Virus record (IMG/VR): IMGVR_UViG_3300002460_000039
Span: 1-51,292 of that record
Strand: one strand, 5' to 3'
Length of the DNA: 51,292 bases
Source: a virus
Shown here: piece by piece, positions 50,855 through 51,292 of the stretch
Layout: each line of letters opens with the position of its first letter
Numbering within the stretch: the first letter of the stretch is position 1
Translations under genes and position numbers: made by a program
The notes under the pieces: model-generated
Told to the model about the DNA's origin: nothing
Database searches by the model: none
What the model saw: the letters and a program-made list of their open reading frames with translations, nothing else

Positions 50855-51288
50855 TAGATGTAGCCTCCGGTCTGCTTGTCCCAGACCAAGCCGTGAACGT
50901 TGAATGGACGTTCCGAGCAAATGAATCGGAACGGTGGATCTTCGTCCACGCCGAGAAATGGCTGGTACTTGTCGGCTAGGTCGCGCGCGCGTGCGACGTT
51001 AAACGACGGAACCACCTGCGCCAGTCTATCAAGCGGGATGCAGTAGCGTCGCTTGTCGTGGCCCTCAATCGGATCGGTGAGCCGCGCCATCTCGTTCTCT
51101 TCGAGTCCTTCGATTCGCAGCCACAGGTAGCCGGACTGCTCCAGTCGGCCAACAGCTTGAGCCGGACGGCGAATCGCGATGATGTCGCCGACGCACTTGC
51201 GCTCCTTCGTACCTCCCGTGTGCGTGCCGCCGTGCTCGCAACTGATCGCGATTTCCATCACCGGGTAGTTGTGGTTGGTGTAACCCAT
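50854..51288 (-). CDS. hypothetical structural-type protein near the window edge
   Basis: A 144-residue frame from ATG at 51288, four bases from the window edge, so a longer N-terminus cannot be excluded. It starts MGYTNHNYPVMEIAIS and contains CEHGG, KRRYCIPLDRLAQVVPSFNV and a polar tail. The KRRYCIPLDRL segment and its place before a beta-helix gene suggest a phage virion or baseplate protein, but no family is certain. Confidence 0.45.
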   Translation of the reverse strand: MGYTNHNYPVMEIAISCEHGGTHTGGTKERKCVGDIIAIRRPAQAVGRLEQSGYLWLRIEGLEENEMARLTDPIEGHDKRRYCIPLDRLAQVVPSFNVARARDLADKYQPFLGVDEDPPFRFICSERPFNVHGLVWDKQTGGYI

Positions 51289-51292
51289 CAGT

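Noticed and set aside
50855-50920. Upstream start for the beta-helix gene at 50920
   Set aside because: It would overlap the preceding gene by more than 60 bases, while the ATG in the TAATG overlap at 50854 fits the coupled arrangement seen elsewhere.

Overview
The window is part of a tailed double-stranded DNA phage (or prophage) genome, most likely a siphovirus. It carries an HK97-type head module, a complete neck, a tail chaperone pair with a programmed frameshift, a 1547-residue tape measure, baseplate and adsorption genes, a lysis cassette, and then a long opposite-strand block of fibre and glycan genes. I see no rRNA, tRNA, CRISPR array, integrase, terminase, portal or replication gene; terminase and portal presumably lie outside the window. 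TAA, TAG and TGA all end genes, so the standard bacterial code is used. The host cannot be named. A short lipoprotein beside the endolysin fits a Gram-negative host (spanin-like). Several genes have a TATAAT-like box 6-8 bases before the start codon, which suggests that leaderless transcripts are used.

Layout, plus strand. 1-2950: a RIFT-barrel/lyase-like protein (5' end outside the window) and two Ig-like proteins, closed by a hairpin terminator. 3071-5013: a small opposite-strand ORF, two related HNH endonucleases and about 600 bases of repeat-rich non-coding DNA. 5014-8298: prohead protease, decoration protein and major capsid protein, then a strong terminator. 8407-10288: an HNH gene, a 57-residue gene and a three-gene opposite-strand 'moron' with its own promoter. 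10289-13076: neck genes (connector, stopper, tail completion, tail terminator) and two small genes. 13092-13964: an endonuclease VII-like protein. 14097-21015: two tandem tail-tube-like paralogues, the tail chaperone with an A AAA AAC slippery site, and the tape measure. 21016-30835: distal tail, secreted beta-helix protein, Ig-like proteins, a LamG-containing tail hub and small tip/fibre proteins, with a holin-like gene among them. 30895-32163: lipoprotein, membrane/coiled-coil protein and M15-type endolysin.

Layout, minus strand (51292 down to 32165). A hypothetical gene and a beta-helix protein are followed by an HNH gene broken by an in-frame TAA, a glycosyltransferase, a methyltransferase, and a giant Ser/Asp-rich repeat fibre (1516 aa, about twelve modules) with two small companions. 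Then comes a tightly overlapping operon: FkbM methyltransferase-GT4 fusion, GT9-like, methyltransferase, GT2-like, methyltransferase, PhyH dioxygenase-methyltransferase fusion, two small proteins, thiamine-diphosphate E1 alpha and beta subunits, an excisionase-like HTH protein and an SDR oxidoreductase.

The most interesting reading is that this minus-strand block is one system: a serine-rich repeat fibre with a linked set of glycosyltransferases, methyltransferases and small-molecule enzymes that could build and attach a modified O-methylated glycan, resembling in outline the serine-rich repeat adhesin loci of bacteria. Modification of host surface glycan is the main alternative. This is inference from gene content and order; nothing in the sequence alone proves the substrate.
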